DNA of 64,000 nucleotides from Pseudo-nitzschia pungens. Lineage: Eukaryota; Bacillariophyta; Bacillariophyceae; Bacillariales; Bacillariaceae. Below, in pieces: positions 32,700-42,299 of this stretch (its first letter is position 1; every line of letters starts with the position of its first letter). The notes under the pieces are model-generated. The model saw only the letters and a list, made by a program, of their open reading frames with translations, was not told where the DNA came from and did not search any database. The stretch is from the NCBI GenBank assembly GCA_037355855.1, contig CM074765.1:2170001-2234000 (forward strand). Direction: 5' to 3'. The translations under genes and the position numbers were made by a program.

Positions 32700-32970
32700 A
32701 AGAGATATGAAAAAGACAACAGAAACAGCAACAATAACAGCCCACGGAGTGCTGGCAAACAATGAGTGTGCAGGGGGATACAGTTCAAGCGATAGTATTG
32801 TACACACTCAGATACTACAAGACACTCCCCTAGAGGTAGTAGTACATTACTAGTATTACATCCCCAATATGGTGCTTACTAATTTAAAGGAGATCAGAAC
32901 AAAATAAGTGGGAGCTGAGCTGAGCTGAGCTGAGCTCAGCTCAGTTCAGCTCTGTATGTATCTTGTTGCC
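32700..32970. repeat. Diverged remnant of the 866 bp copia-type LTR
   Basis: Shares ordered blocks with the LTR at 44438-45303: AACAATAACAG, GTGCTGGCAAA, ACAGTTCAAG, CACTCCCCTAGAGGTA, then GGGAGCTGAG and CAGCTCTGTATGTATC. It also contains a palindromic AGCTG array at about 32910-32950. It is too diverged to define ends. Confidence 0.55.
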
Positions 32971-33788
32971 TTGTAGTATAGCACTGTAGCTTGGGCATGA
33001 TGCCAATGGTGGTATGCATCTTCGTACTAGTAGTAGTAGTACTAGTAGTATTACTAGCAGCATTTCATGTATTTGTATTATACTACTACTAATAGCTCCA
33101 TGAGAACATCTAAACAAGTGTGAGCCCTGGTATGTCAAACAAACAATCACATCTGGAGATACATGCTGTCTATCAGGACAGCACTCTAGGTAGTACCAGT
33201 AGTAGTATCCTTGCAGCCTTGCACCAACACCACCCTGTTTCACTAGTAGTACTAGTACTAGTACTAGTACTAGTAGTATTGCTGTTTGTTTTGTTGGCTA
33301 GGGGAAGTACCCCTGTTGTTGCTGCTAAGGCATGTTTTTAGTTCAGGTTTATTGTTGTTACCCTTGTTGGTCTGCGGATCTGCTCTCCTTCAGAATGGCC
33401 GAAGAGATGTCAAGTAAAATCAGATAACATCTAAAGAAAAAATCGATGTCAAATTTTATCACGTGATTTTACACGGTGTTTTTAGTTTTCGACTTGGAAA
33501 TATTTTTGTGATGCGTTCCGGTCTTGCTCACACCCATCTGAGTGAGAGTGAATGCCATGTAGGATTGTACGTGTTTCCCTGGTACTCATTCTTTTTTGTA
33601 ACCAAATGAGTTTTGCGCGCGCCGAATGAGCCCACGTAGAAATTCTACATGTTTTCTGGTACTCATTCTTTTTAGTTGCATTCTGTGTACTACGTAGTTA
33701 CCATCACCGTACCACACAACAATGGAAGTAGGGTTAAGTTAAGTTACCGTACACGTAGTTTGTTGTGTAAAAAAAAGTGAGAGGGAAA
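32971..33788. other. Intergenic region upstream of the PCD gene
   Basis: Contains two CTA/TAG microsatellites (33027-33090, 33240-33285) and AT-rich DNA with GTACGT and CCGTAC words. A segment around 33550-33680 repeats TTCTACATG and TTTTCTGGTACTCATTCTTTTT twice. No gene seen; the promoter of the next gene should be in the right part. Confidence 0.4.
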
Positions 33789-34343
33789 ATGTGGATCGAC
33801 ATGAAACCGGTAACTATTTTTCTGCTATTACCGAGGAACAGGCCACAACAACAACCAACTCTTCAGGGGAAAATAAATTGGTTGAGAAAAAATCCGTTTA
33901 TCGCAACAACCATGTCATTGTGTTCATCATCTGGTCCGAAATGTTCCCCATGCTCAAACCTTGACGACTCCGCGAGGTTGTCGGCGGACGAGGCTCATGT
34001 GGAGCTTTCATCCCTAACCAATCCTCCTTCACTATGGAACTTGAAAGAATCTCAGGATGGAGTCTTACGATTGTCAAGAAAATTCACGGCAAGAAACTTT
34101 CAGGCTGCGTTGGATGCCATGAACGAAATTGGCGCCATAGCTGAAAAAGAAGGTCATCACCCGGATCTCCACTTGAGAAATTATCGAGAGGTTGAGATAG
34201 AAATATACACGCATAAACTAAACGGACTATCCAGGAATGATTTTATCCTTGCTGCGGAAATAAACGGGGGGGTGACCATTGACTACAGTCCCAAGTGGCT
34301 GCGAGAAAATCCCACTGCGGTTTCTACATCAAAAAAAAAATAG
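33789..34343 (+). CDS. Pterin-4a-carbinolamine dehydratase (4a-hydroxytetrahydrobiopterin dehydratase)
   Basis: A single-exon gene of 184 residues from the ATG at 33789. The C-terminal about 100 residues are a PCD/DCoH domain: WNLKESQDGVLRLSRKFTAR, then EKEGHHPDLHLRNY with the catalytic His-His-Pro, then EIYTHKLNGLSRNDFILAAEI with the third conserved His. The enzyme dehydrates 4a-hydroxytetrahydrobiopterin to regenerate the pterin cofactor of aromatic amino-acid hydroxylases. The family core is about 100 residues, so the N-terminus is extra. An in-frame ATG at 33912 (MSLCSSSGPKCSP) would give 143 residues and has A at -3. The stretch before it is Arg- and Gln-rich and could be an organelle presequence, but this is unproven. 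It converges on the TTC27 gene with 80 bases between stops. Confidence 0.9.
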   Translation: MWIDMKPVTIFLLLPRNRPQQQPTLQGKINWLRKNPFIATTMSLCSSSGPKCSPCSNLDDSARLSADEAHVELSSLTNPPSLWNLKESQDGVLRLSRKFTARNFQAALDAMNEIGAIAEKEGHHPDLHLRNYREVEIEIYTHKLNGLSRNDFILAAEINGGVTIDYSPKWLRENPTAVSTSKKK

Positions 34344-34423
34344 AATGCAAATAGAGAAGGTTACAATGTCAAGCATTCGAAAGTACCGGTACTCTAGTTG
34401 TTCTGTCTATTATACTTTAGGAT

Positions 34424-37390
34424 TCAGTTTGAGTCTTGGATCTCTTTTGTTATATCTGCAAGAAGACGCTCAAGATTTCGAACCTCTTCTGGAATCGGGC
34501 CCATAATATCTGCCCGGGCCTTTTCAATCTTCTTCAACGCACCACTTGCAAGAAACTTTGACTTCATGAGCTCTTCTTTGCTGCCCCGTTGATAATCTAC
34601 AATTTGTGAAATAACCTGACAGATTTTGTTCACTTGATAGTCGTCCCTTTCCCATGCACGAACAGCAGAGAGAGCTCGATACTCCTTCATTAAATTTTCA
34701 AATACATGTTTGTCCTGTCCTACTTGGTGATGGAAAAATGCCATTGTTTCAAATATCCAAGGTTCGTTGATAGATGTTCGGATGCGTTCTAGGAGTCCGT
34801 GTACGCGAGTCAAACGTCGACGCTCCATCTCCATAAGACTGTCGTCTCCATTTCTACGTGCGTCGTTGAATGTACGGATGGCTCCACCAACAATAGCTCG
34901 TACACATTTCTCCTTCGGATCTGGGACACCATCCGCTGAATGAGTTGTCTTCAGATCCAATAACATGTTGCACGCTTGTACGGCTTCGTCGTACTTTTGC
35001 AAGTCGAGACAGACATAAAGCTTACTCTCCCAAGTTTGCCAACTGTCTCGATTCAGTTTGAGAGATTCGACAAGTGCGGGGTAAGCACTTTTTGGGTTCT
35101 TATTGTGCATGTGTATTGCTGCTACATTTGACCAAGCATCACATGCATCTGGACGTTGCTGTACAACCTCGGAAAAGGATGTCAAAGCGGAATCCCAGTC
35201 TCCTAGCTTCATATGTATTGTACCCAAACGGAACCAAACAGAGGGGATAAGTGGACGTAACTTCAGGCCTTTGGTGTAGGCGGTCGCGGACTTGTCGAGC
35301 TCATTCTCATCGTAGTAATACTTTCCTAACGCAATATATGCCATTGAGAAACGACCTCTGGATAGTTCAATCGCCTTTGCATAATGAGCAGGATCGTTGG
35401 TGATATCACCAAGTGCCATCCACATTCTTGGTGTTTCATTCATCGAAATTCTCTCTTTGATAATTTCTTCTGCTTTGCTGTCTTTTCCAGCTCGCTTATA
35501 GCACTCCACCGCTTCGTCCCAGTACTCAATATCCATAAATATTTCTGCTGCAGTGGTCACCATGCCAAGTGACGCATAACGATCTGCAATATCTCCAAGC
35601 ATTTGCCATCTCGGAGGGTAAACAATGCTATGAAGATTTTTGAGACGATCTTGCACCGGTGAAGATTCTTCAATACTTTTTCTAGTGGATTGTGTGATCG
35701 TCAAGCGATTTGTATGTTGATCTGCCAGGGCCTGCATCTGAAGAATAGCTCGTTCCTTCGTATAACTTCCTTCGAACTCAAGCCATGCTCTTTCCAGCAA
35801 TGCAGTCGAATAGATAATCCAATCATCGTGATGATGGAGAACTCGGGCCAAATAAGCATTCATCTCCTCACCCGTCAAACCATCTGCCGGATTCGTGTTC
35901 TTAACGTCTAGACACAATGCCAGAATAATACTTTGATCCAAAGCGCTCAACTCCGAAACACTGTTATCGTTTTCATCTTCGTATTGGATATTCTCTAGAA
36001 GATGACTTTCATCGTTATGCTCAATCCTTGTAGATGTCGTTCCTACTCCAGTTGCTTCAGAAGGCGATGATTCCGGTTGATCTTCCTTCATTAATGTGTT
36101 CGCACTTGATTTCGCCTTGGACGTAGCTCTTAAAATCATCTGAGCTGTGGAATCTTTTTGATATTTGGTTCGTTTCCCCGCGGATCCTGTCATTTCAACC
36201 ATCAACCCAGATGTTTCCTTCGCTAAATCAAAAAGCCGTTTCCCTTTCTTTGGGTGCTCAAAGTAATGTGAAGCTAATCCATATTCCAAATAGATCGTCG
36301 CTTTCATTTTTTCACTATCAGCAGAAGGAAATTCCTCTCCTTCAGCATCGAAATCTACCAGGCAACGTCGGTCAAATATCGTCTCGATCTCGCTCCATAG
36401 TTTTTCTGAGGGCTCATCTCCAAGGAGTAGCCTTTCGTGAGCCACAATTGCTCGAGCACTCCATAAAGGGGCTGCAATCAACTTGGACGTAATCGACACG
36501 AACGACGGAGGGAGCCCACTTCCGTTGAACATAGACTTATGTGATCCTGTGTCATTTGCCATCCAGCTCTTGGGAAGTGATAAAGTTTCAGTCGAGACCG
36601 AGACAAGATTAGAGAAAATAGATCGAGCCAACAAAAGAAGATACGGTGCTTCCACAACTTGGCAGGGCCACATTCCGTCCATGGCAAGTTCAGAAAGAAC
36701 TGCATTGTGGTAAGTGGTATCCCTTTTGTCTGTTATAGTATCATTTGTTTTCTCATTAACTTCTTCAGACGATTTGAGGTAGCTGGCAAAACAGTAATGA
36801 GGGTTGATACCTTCAAGGGGAGTGCATTCTTCATCGCCACGATCATTGCTTTGAATGTCCTCTAACAATGGTCCAGTGTAGTTCAATTGCAAGAAGAGAT
36901 TGAAGGCGGCAATGCCGACGACTTCTGCTTCAACACATTCAGACACTGTCTGAAGCTTCAAGAGTTTTCGCTGTACTCTATTCCAAAAATAATCGTCGTA
37001 CTTATCGTTCCTAATCTTCTCATCAAAATCATCAAGGTCTAGTAACCACCTTGTCGACGGACTTTTTAAGGCATCGACATATTTCCCCTCGACCACCAAG
37101 TTGGCTAGATGGAGGAGTCGTTCCCATTGTGCAGATGAGGACGAACAATCAGGTCTATCAATGAGACACTCAACTGACTTGGTAGCTTGTGCCATCAACA
37201 ATAGTTTTTCGAGTTTCAATGCCGCGCAATCTTCTTCTGACAACTCTAATCCAGAGTCTTCGCCTTTGCCATCATCTTCGTCAAAATTAACCCCAGTGAA
37301 ATCCAACGCTGCAAATCCCAAACCGCTGCATTCCGAATTGTCGTCGCTGTCACTAGCAGGATCGGCTGATGCTGATACTTTCTCTATCAT
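34424..37390 (-). CDS. TTC27: TTC27-type tetratricopeptide repeat protein
   Basis: Intronless frame of 988 residues from ATG at 37390. The C-terminal half is a run of TPR units. EIFMDIEYWDEAVECYKRAG and KAEEIIKERISMNETPRMWM (about 610-655) are followed by AYIALGKYYYDENELDKSAT, VWFRLGTIHMKLGDWDSALT and AWSNVAAIHMHNKNPKSAYP (about 680-790), then WQTWESKLYVCLDLQKYDEA. Order and wording match TTC27 (yeast Emw1) and not a general TPR protein. The N-terminal part is acidic, then helical (CLIDRPDCSSSSAQWERLLHLANLVVEGKY). The family is conserved in eukaryotes; its exact role is poorly known, and yeast Emw1 is linked to cell-wall integrity. Length is near that of other family members. Convergent with the PCD gene. 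Confidence 0.9.
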   Translation of the reverse strand: MIEKVSASADPASDSDDNSECSGLGFAALDFTGVNFDEDDGKGEDSGLELSEEDCAALKLEKLLLMAQATKSVECLIDRPDCSSSSAQWERLLHLANLVVEGKYVDALKSPSTRWLLDLDDFDEKIRNDKYDDYFWNRVQRKLLKLQTVSECVEAEVVGIAAFNLFLQLNYTGPLLEDIQSNDRGDEECTPLEGINPHYCFASYLKSSEEVNEKTNDTITDKRDTTYHNAVLSELAMDGMWPCQVVEAPYLLLLARSIFSNLVSVSTETLSLPKSWMANDTGSHKSMFNGSGLPPSFVSITSKLIAAPLWSARAIVAHERLLLGDEPSEKLWSEIETIFDRRCLVDFDAEGEEFPSADSEKMKATIYLEYGLASHYFEHPKKGKRLFDLAKETSGLMVEMTGSAGKRTKYQKDSTAQMILRATSKAKSSANTLMKEDQPESSPSEATGVGTTSTRIEHNDESHLLENIQYEDENDNSVSELSALDQSIILALCLDVKNTNPADGLTGEEMNAYLARVLHHHDDWIIYSTALLERAWLEFEGSYTKERAILQMQALADQHTNRLTITQSTRKSIEESSPVQDRLKNLHSIVYPPRWQMLGDIADRYASLGMVTTAAEIFMDIEYWDEAVECYKRAGKDSKAEEIIKERISMNETPRMWMALGDITNDPAHYAKAIELSRGRFSMAYIALGKYYYDENELDKSATAYTKGLKLRPLIPSVWFRLGTIHMKLGDWDSALTSFSEVVQQRPDACDAWSNVAAIHMHNKNPKSAYPALVESLKLNRDSWQTWESKLYVCLDLQKYDEAVQACNMLLDLKTTHSADGVPDPKEKCVRAIVGGAIRTFNDARRNGDDSLMEMERRRLTRVHGLLERIRTSINEPWIFETMAFFHHQVGQDKHVFENLMKEYRALSAVRAWERDDYQVNKICQVISQIVDYQRGSKEELMKSKFLASGALKKIEKARADIMGPIPEEVRNLERLLADITKEIQDSN

Positions 37391-38901
37391 GACGAAGATG
37401 GGGAGAGATCGCGACTTACTTCGTCAAGTATTATCACGAGACCTTGGACACAAGAATCTAGTTGTTCCTAACTTCCTTTCCAGGTCAAAAAGATGTTGCT
37501 ACGGTACATCGCTACATTCTCCCGCATTCAAACACGAAGTACGGTTTCCATAAAACCGGTACGAGATACGTAAGACATTACTGGTAATTACTCGTTGTTC
37601 GAGGTAACATACTACCGGTGGTTTTTTACTGCACTGTTGACACCAGGACGACTATTGATACATTTTTTTTTTCCAGTTTTTCGGTGCCGCAATTTGGGTG
37701 GATTGTGGATTTGCTGGTACCGGTACAGTCCGTCCTCCATCAGGCAGCCGAAACGTTCAGTATTCATTCTTAGCATTCACGCCCATCACCCGAAGGCAAA
37801 AAAATAAAGAAATAATACGAAACGCTTCTCCGTAATGAGGAACGTTTGTTCCAGCAGCGAGAAGCTCAATTGCTTTGCACAAGTGGCAGAGGAGCTAGTC
37901 CACCAGCAATAGAGGCCACAACAGCAGCCAAGGGGCGTGCATCAAAGGAGTTTCTATCATTTTTGCTTTTTAGTGTTGAAGAGACTCCAAATCTTTGAAC
38001 AATGCTCTTAGCTTGTTGACGGTGTTTGCAAAGCAGTAGACAGGTCTTTGCTGTTACAGTTCCCCCCTTTTTCAGTTCAAAAGAAATGGCCTGGCAAAAG
38101 TTTACCTAGCATGTGGCGCATCAAAATGCTGAGTACCTCGCCAACTCTGGTGGGGTGAATACTTTCAATGCCTCTAAACGAAAAGCTACAATTGAAGCAT
38201 TGTGCTCTTATCAAAAGGCATCGACAGAAAAGCGATGTTGCCCAAAATCTGTCTCCTGAATAGTGCTCCTGAACTTCTGCTTCGTATTGCTTTCACTAAA
38301 AAAATACTGTACTAGTACTAGTATTGTGTTCTCCATCCTGTGGTATTACTTCTGCACGTACTATTCGTACTACATACTTGTTATTTACTTCCATGTAAAG
38401 AATTGAAGTAACACAGTATTGATAATCTGTTATTCAACATCCGTAGGCAGGCTGCTTGTTCCATATCTTATGACATTATACCGAGCGATATCAATATCTG
38501 GTTGATGTCCACTGGATTCCATTCTTGTTTGAGAGACGGACGCAACAGCTGCACATCGAGGAATTGAACGACCTTAACTTCGATCGAAATTGCCATCATG
38601 TGTTCTTCATGTTGTTTCTCAAATCGCTTCTCAAAAGCTGTCTCTGTAACTTTCGTCATTCCTATCTCTTTCGACTTTCGGCTTTCGGCAATACCCTACT
38701 TTGTGACGTCCTGGAGCAACCTTTAGTATGGTCTGCGCAATTACACAAGTTCCCGCCCAGTTTCAGTTGTTTGTCGTTTGCGTCGTAGTAGTTTTGAGCG
38801 TTCATTTTCAACAGCCGAATTAATGAAACTTTCTGTCATCGGAAGACGACAGCATTAGCATTGCAACTTTCGACGACCTTGTATTATTGAATGCAGCAAA
38901 T
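37391..38901. other. Intergenic DNA between TTC27 and the Rheb-like gene
   Basis: About 1.5 kb. Only short open frames are seen (for example 38525-38788 plus, 38659-38468 minus). None has a domain or matches a neighbour. TACCGGTAC words and AT-rich stretches occur (37560-37740, 38300-38420). The 5' UTR and promoter of TTC27 must lie at the left, the 3' UTR of the Rheb-like gene at the right. Confidence 0.4.
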
Positions 38902-39638
38902 TTATGAAATAACACATCCAACCTCTTCATTTTCGACGAGTAATCCATCATCAGCCTCAACTTCTTTCAAAAGCATGTGAAACACATCAGCCACTTTTTC
39001 CCCAGTCTTGCTAGAACACTCAATATACGGCACCCCCCAAGAATCAGCTAGTTTCTGAGCATCCGCAGCGCTGACCTGTCTACTGTCTTTCATATCTTTT
39101 TTGGTTCCGACAAGCACACGAGGAACGTCGGGCAAATCACCCAATGAATTCAGCAATGCACCGTTAACTTGTTCGATCATTTCAAACGACTGTCTGGAAG
39201 CGACAGAGAAAACAAGGGCATAACCATGGACCCCGAGCGAAGCATTGCGTGACAACCTCGAGAACTCATCCATACCGGCAGTGTCCACAATATCTGTCGA
39301 GAAATGTACTCGTCGGAATCGAATCGTCCGAGTATGAGTGCTTTCAATAGTGGGATCGTATCTTAAAATCGCAGATACGGGTATTTAGAAATTGAAGGAA
39401 AGCAAGATTAGGGTACGCACGTTGCGTTGTATGCTGGTTGTTCGATAATTAATGCGGAAACATTTTTGGTGTAGTTGACTTCGACTTCAAAAAGATCTAA
39501 ACAAACTTACGCGTCTGAAAAGGTTCCCGTGACGTAAGAATTGACTATCGAAGACTTTCCAACAGCCCGAAACCCAAGGAATGCGATTTTCCGATGAACC
39601 ACTGTCGGGTTCTTGTTACCGTTGCCGGTGCTCATCAT
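38902..39638 (-). CDS. Rheb-like small GTPase (two exons)
   Basis: Exons 39638-39511 and 39361-38902; the intron is GT-AG (GTAAGTTTG to TTTTAAG) and the join GC|A keeps Ala. The product has 195 residues. G1 is GFRAVGKSS (residues 22-30), with Arg at the Rheb-specific place. The switch I Thr is in YDPTIES (about 47) and DTAGMDE is at 69-75. G4 is VGTKKDM and G5 ECSSKTG. The C-terminus CVIS is a CaaX box, so prenylation and membrane attachment are likely. Rheb GTPases activate TOR signalling. Two positions are atypical: Met where Ras/Rheb have the catalytic Gln, and Thr in place of Asn in NKxD. A 14 nt gap rules out the open stretch in the intron as a separate exon. Upstream codons to 39767 are open but lack a good reason for inclusion. 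Confidence 0.88.
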
Positions 39639-40170
39639 TCTTTTTTTCCTGTTCCGGTATTTTGTGATGACCAAATAATAATATGATGCAGCGCTGTTTC
39701 GTTTGAAGGAAAAAGTGTAGCAAGAGAGAGTAGAGAATATGTTGGAGATGATGAAATCGACGAACAAGAAAAATCAGGGTTTGTGCATGATCAAATAATA
39801 AATACTCCGTAACTTACTTCGGTACGTGTAATTGTGTGAAGATATTTCAATTAATTTTAAAAGATGATTATTCTTCCTAAATTTGATGCACGACTTGGAA
39901 GAGCTAGCACAACAATTAGAGAAGCAAAAAAAGAAGTATACCAAGCACTTGCTGGGGAGCCTCTTGGTCCTGTTGTTGCTGCTGCTGCTTGTATTTTGAT
40001 TCAATTCAACTGTTTGATCCAATTTGGTTGTTCGCACTGCTGTTTGGCCTCCTTCACAAGGATGGCAAGTTTTGATACAAAGTTGTTGTGCCTTGTTATT
40101 TGCAGGGCCTTTGAAAGTGTTCTTGTGTCTTTCCTTGGAGTATTCAGGGCTCAGGTGGGCAAATGATTAA
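39639..40170. other. Upstream region of the Rheb-like gene, with one copy of a duplicated segment
   Basis: No gene is supported. Positions about 40062-40160 (from ATGGCAAG to GGGCTCAGGTGGG) match about 40529-40630 on the other side of the decamer array, including GCAGGGCCTTTGAAAGTGTT. So the array is flanked by a duplicated segment. Confidence 0.5.
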
Positions 40171-40490
40171 TTTGATTCAATTTGATTCAATTTGATTCAA
40201 TTTGATTCAATTTGATTCAATTTGATTCAATTTGATTCAATTTGATTCAATTTGATTCAATTTGATTCAATTTGATTCAATTTGATTCAATTTGATTCAA
40301 TTTGATTCAATTTGATTCAATTTGATTCAATTTGATTCAATTTGATTCAATTTGATTCAATTTGATTCAATTTGATTCAATTTGATTCAATTTGATTCAA
40401 TTTGATTCAATTTGATTCAATTTGATTCAATTTGATTCAATTTGATTCAATTTGATTCAATTTGATTCAATTTGATTCAATTTGATTCAA
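40171..40490. repeat. Perfect 32-copy decamer tandem array (TTTGATTCAA)
   Basis: 320 bases consist of exactly 32 uninterrupted copies of TTTGATTCAA, followed by a partial unit TTTGGTCA. Such perfection over 320 bases suggests recent expansion. There are no spacers, so it is not a CRISPR array. Confidence 0.98.
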
Positions 40491-42299
40491 TTTGGTCATT
40501 TGCAGTAATGTTCAACCTCTGCCTTGACAATGGCAAGTATTGATACAAATTCATTGCCACTTGATATTTGCAGGGCCTTTGAAAGTGTTCTTGAGTCTTT
40601 ATTTCGAGTATTCAGGGCTCAGAGGGCTAAATGGCAGAGGATAAATGGTGCAGATTGTGGCAAATCATGGGCCAATGTAAAAAATCAGCCAAAATCCACT
40701 AAAATTCATCACAATTCCCCAATTAAAAAAGAAGCATATCTATGTTCTTGACTATATTACAAATATTGTGGTTGTTAATTACTTTACTGTAGATGGACTT
40801 GCTTTCGTTGTCTCTGGAAGACAGAACTCAGCTGCCAATTTGGTCACAGGTGCATTAAAAAAGGTGATTAAGGGATAAGGGGCTTAGCTGTATACTTAGC
40901 AAGGAACTGTAACTGGGTGATATGGGGTGCTATCAGCTAAGTGACCAGTTCCTTGTGTAGGATTTGTACTGGTCACAGATACCTGGCTGTAGGACCACTA
41001 GCTCACTGTACTAGCATACAAGGTTAAGGATGTATGCACTATGATGCTGTGCTACTACTACCACAGGGTAGGATCAACGCATACAACATGTACTACTAGA
41101 ACCAGATACTGGGCCCTGCAGTTAGCACGCAAGCACACAATTGAATTATTTGCTATTCCATAGGCTACTCCCTATGCTACTCCATGTATTAAAGCACCAT
41201 ACGCTAGAGCACTATCTCACTGAATAGTACACGACACCAAGCGCTGTCAGATACAGAGCTGGGCTGCAAATTCAGGGTACAAGGGTAATTTACAAGAATC
41301 TACTTTGATGGAACAATCTACTTTGGTTAATTACTTTGGTAGTTCAAAGCTTACTTCATTGTAGACCGTGTTAAAGAGCACACTAATTGAGAAACTACTT
41401 TGTTTTGCTGTAAACTACTTTGATAATAAATAAACTACTTATTTTCAAAAACTACTTCAGTCAGGTACTTTGTTTTATGAATCTACTTCTTTTTTAAGAA
41501 TCTATTTCGTTTTTCAAGAATCTGTAGAATCTACTCCATTTATTGACCTTGCCCCACCAAAACTACGTGTACTCTATATCTTGACACAAAGACACTAAAT
41601 ATAACATTTTTTCGCTAAAGTAGATACAGTTGAAACAAAGCAAGTTCTGCTGAAAGGAAGTAGATTTTGGTCACACAGATTGAAATATCATGGTCTCTTC
41701 CATACCCCCTGTAGACAAACCACTGGATGGCTCAGCTCTCACTTCTTATGTTCTTATGTAATCTGCAAGGCATTGGTTGAATGCAAGATAGATGTGAACT
41801 TGTCCTATAAGGGGGGATACTCCACCTATCAGGACTATGCCAAGACACCCACCCTCCTCACTAAGACCATTGACAGGGTCATGAAACAAGGGTTCCTCAC
41901 CACAATCATTGTGGAGGGGAGTGACAATGACTCCTCATCCCTTGCTGAAACATACTCTTGGAAACAACTACACACTTGCCAATGACCAGTAATCCAGCAA
42001 TGCTGGTATCAGCTATCAACATGCTCAACATGTTTGAGGCGGCTAAGCCATCCTCCAAATGCCATGCTAACTCAGGTCACAGCCAGAGCGGTGGCCAAAA
42101 TGATTGCAGGACAGTAGAGTCTGCCAATGCTAAATCCATGCGGCATTTGCCCAAATGGCCAGCATGACCAATTGTAAGTCATTTACTCACAATCCGACCA
42201 ACTGAAAGCTACTTCTGAATGCCATTGCCAATGGCAACAATTTTAGCAATGAACACCATCAGTTCCTCCAATTTGGTAAAGGTTAATCCATCCTGCATC
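40491..42299. other. Repeat-bearing intergenic DNA, no firm gene
   Basis: Contains the second copy of the duplicated flank (40529-40630). A short open stretch at about 40749-40870 reads NYFTVDGLAFVVSGRQ but is too short to call. Positions 41290-41560 are rich in AATCTACTT and ACTACTTTG words. Open frames at 41680-41985 and 41958-42167 might be gag-like leftovers of the copia remnant to the right, but I could not confirm it. Confidence 0.4.

Noticed and set aside
37800..38460. Possible gene in the spacer between TTC27 and the Rheb-like gene
   Set aside because: Frames are short and interrupted; no recognisable motif on either strand.
39390..39505. Extra exon in the Rheb-like gene (open stretch FFEVEVNYTKN)
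   Set aside because: It would leave a 14-nt intron. Direct joining of GC|A gives the expected SDAYDPTIE sequence.
40171..40490. CRISPR or satellite centromere
   Set aside because: Only a pure decamer run of 320 bases with no spacers; a simple tandem repeat explains it.
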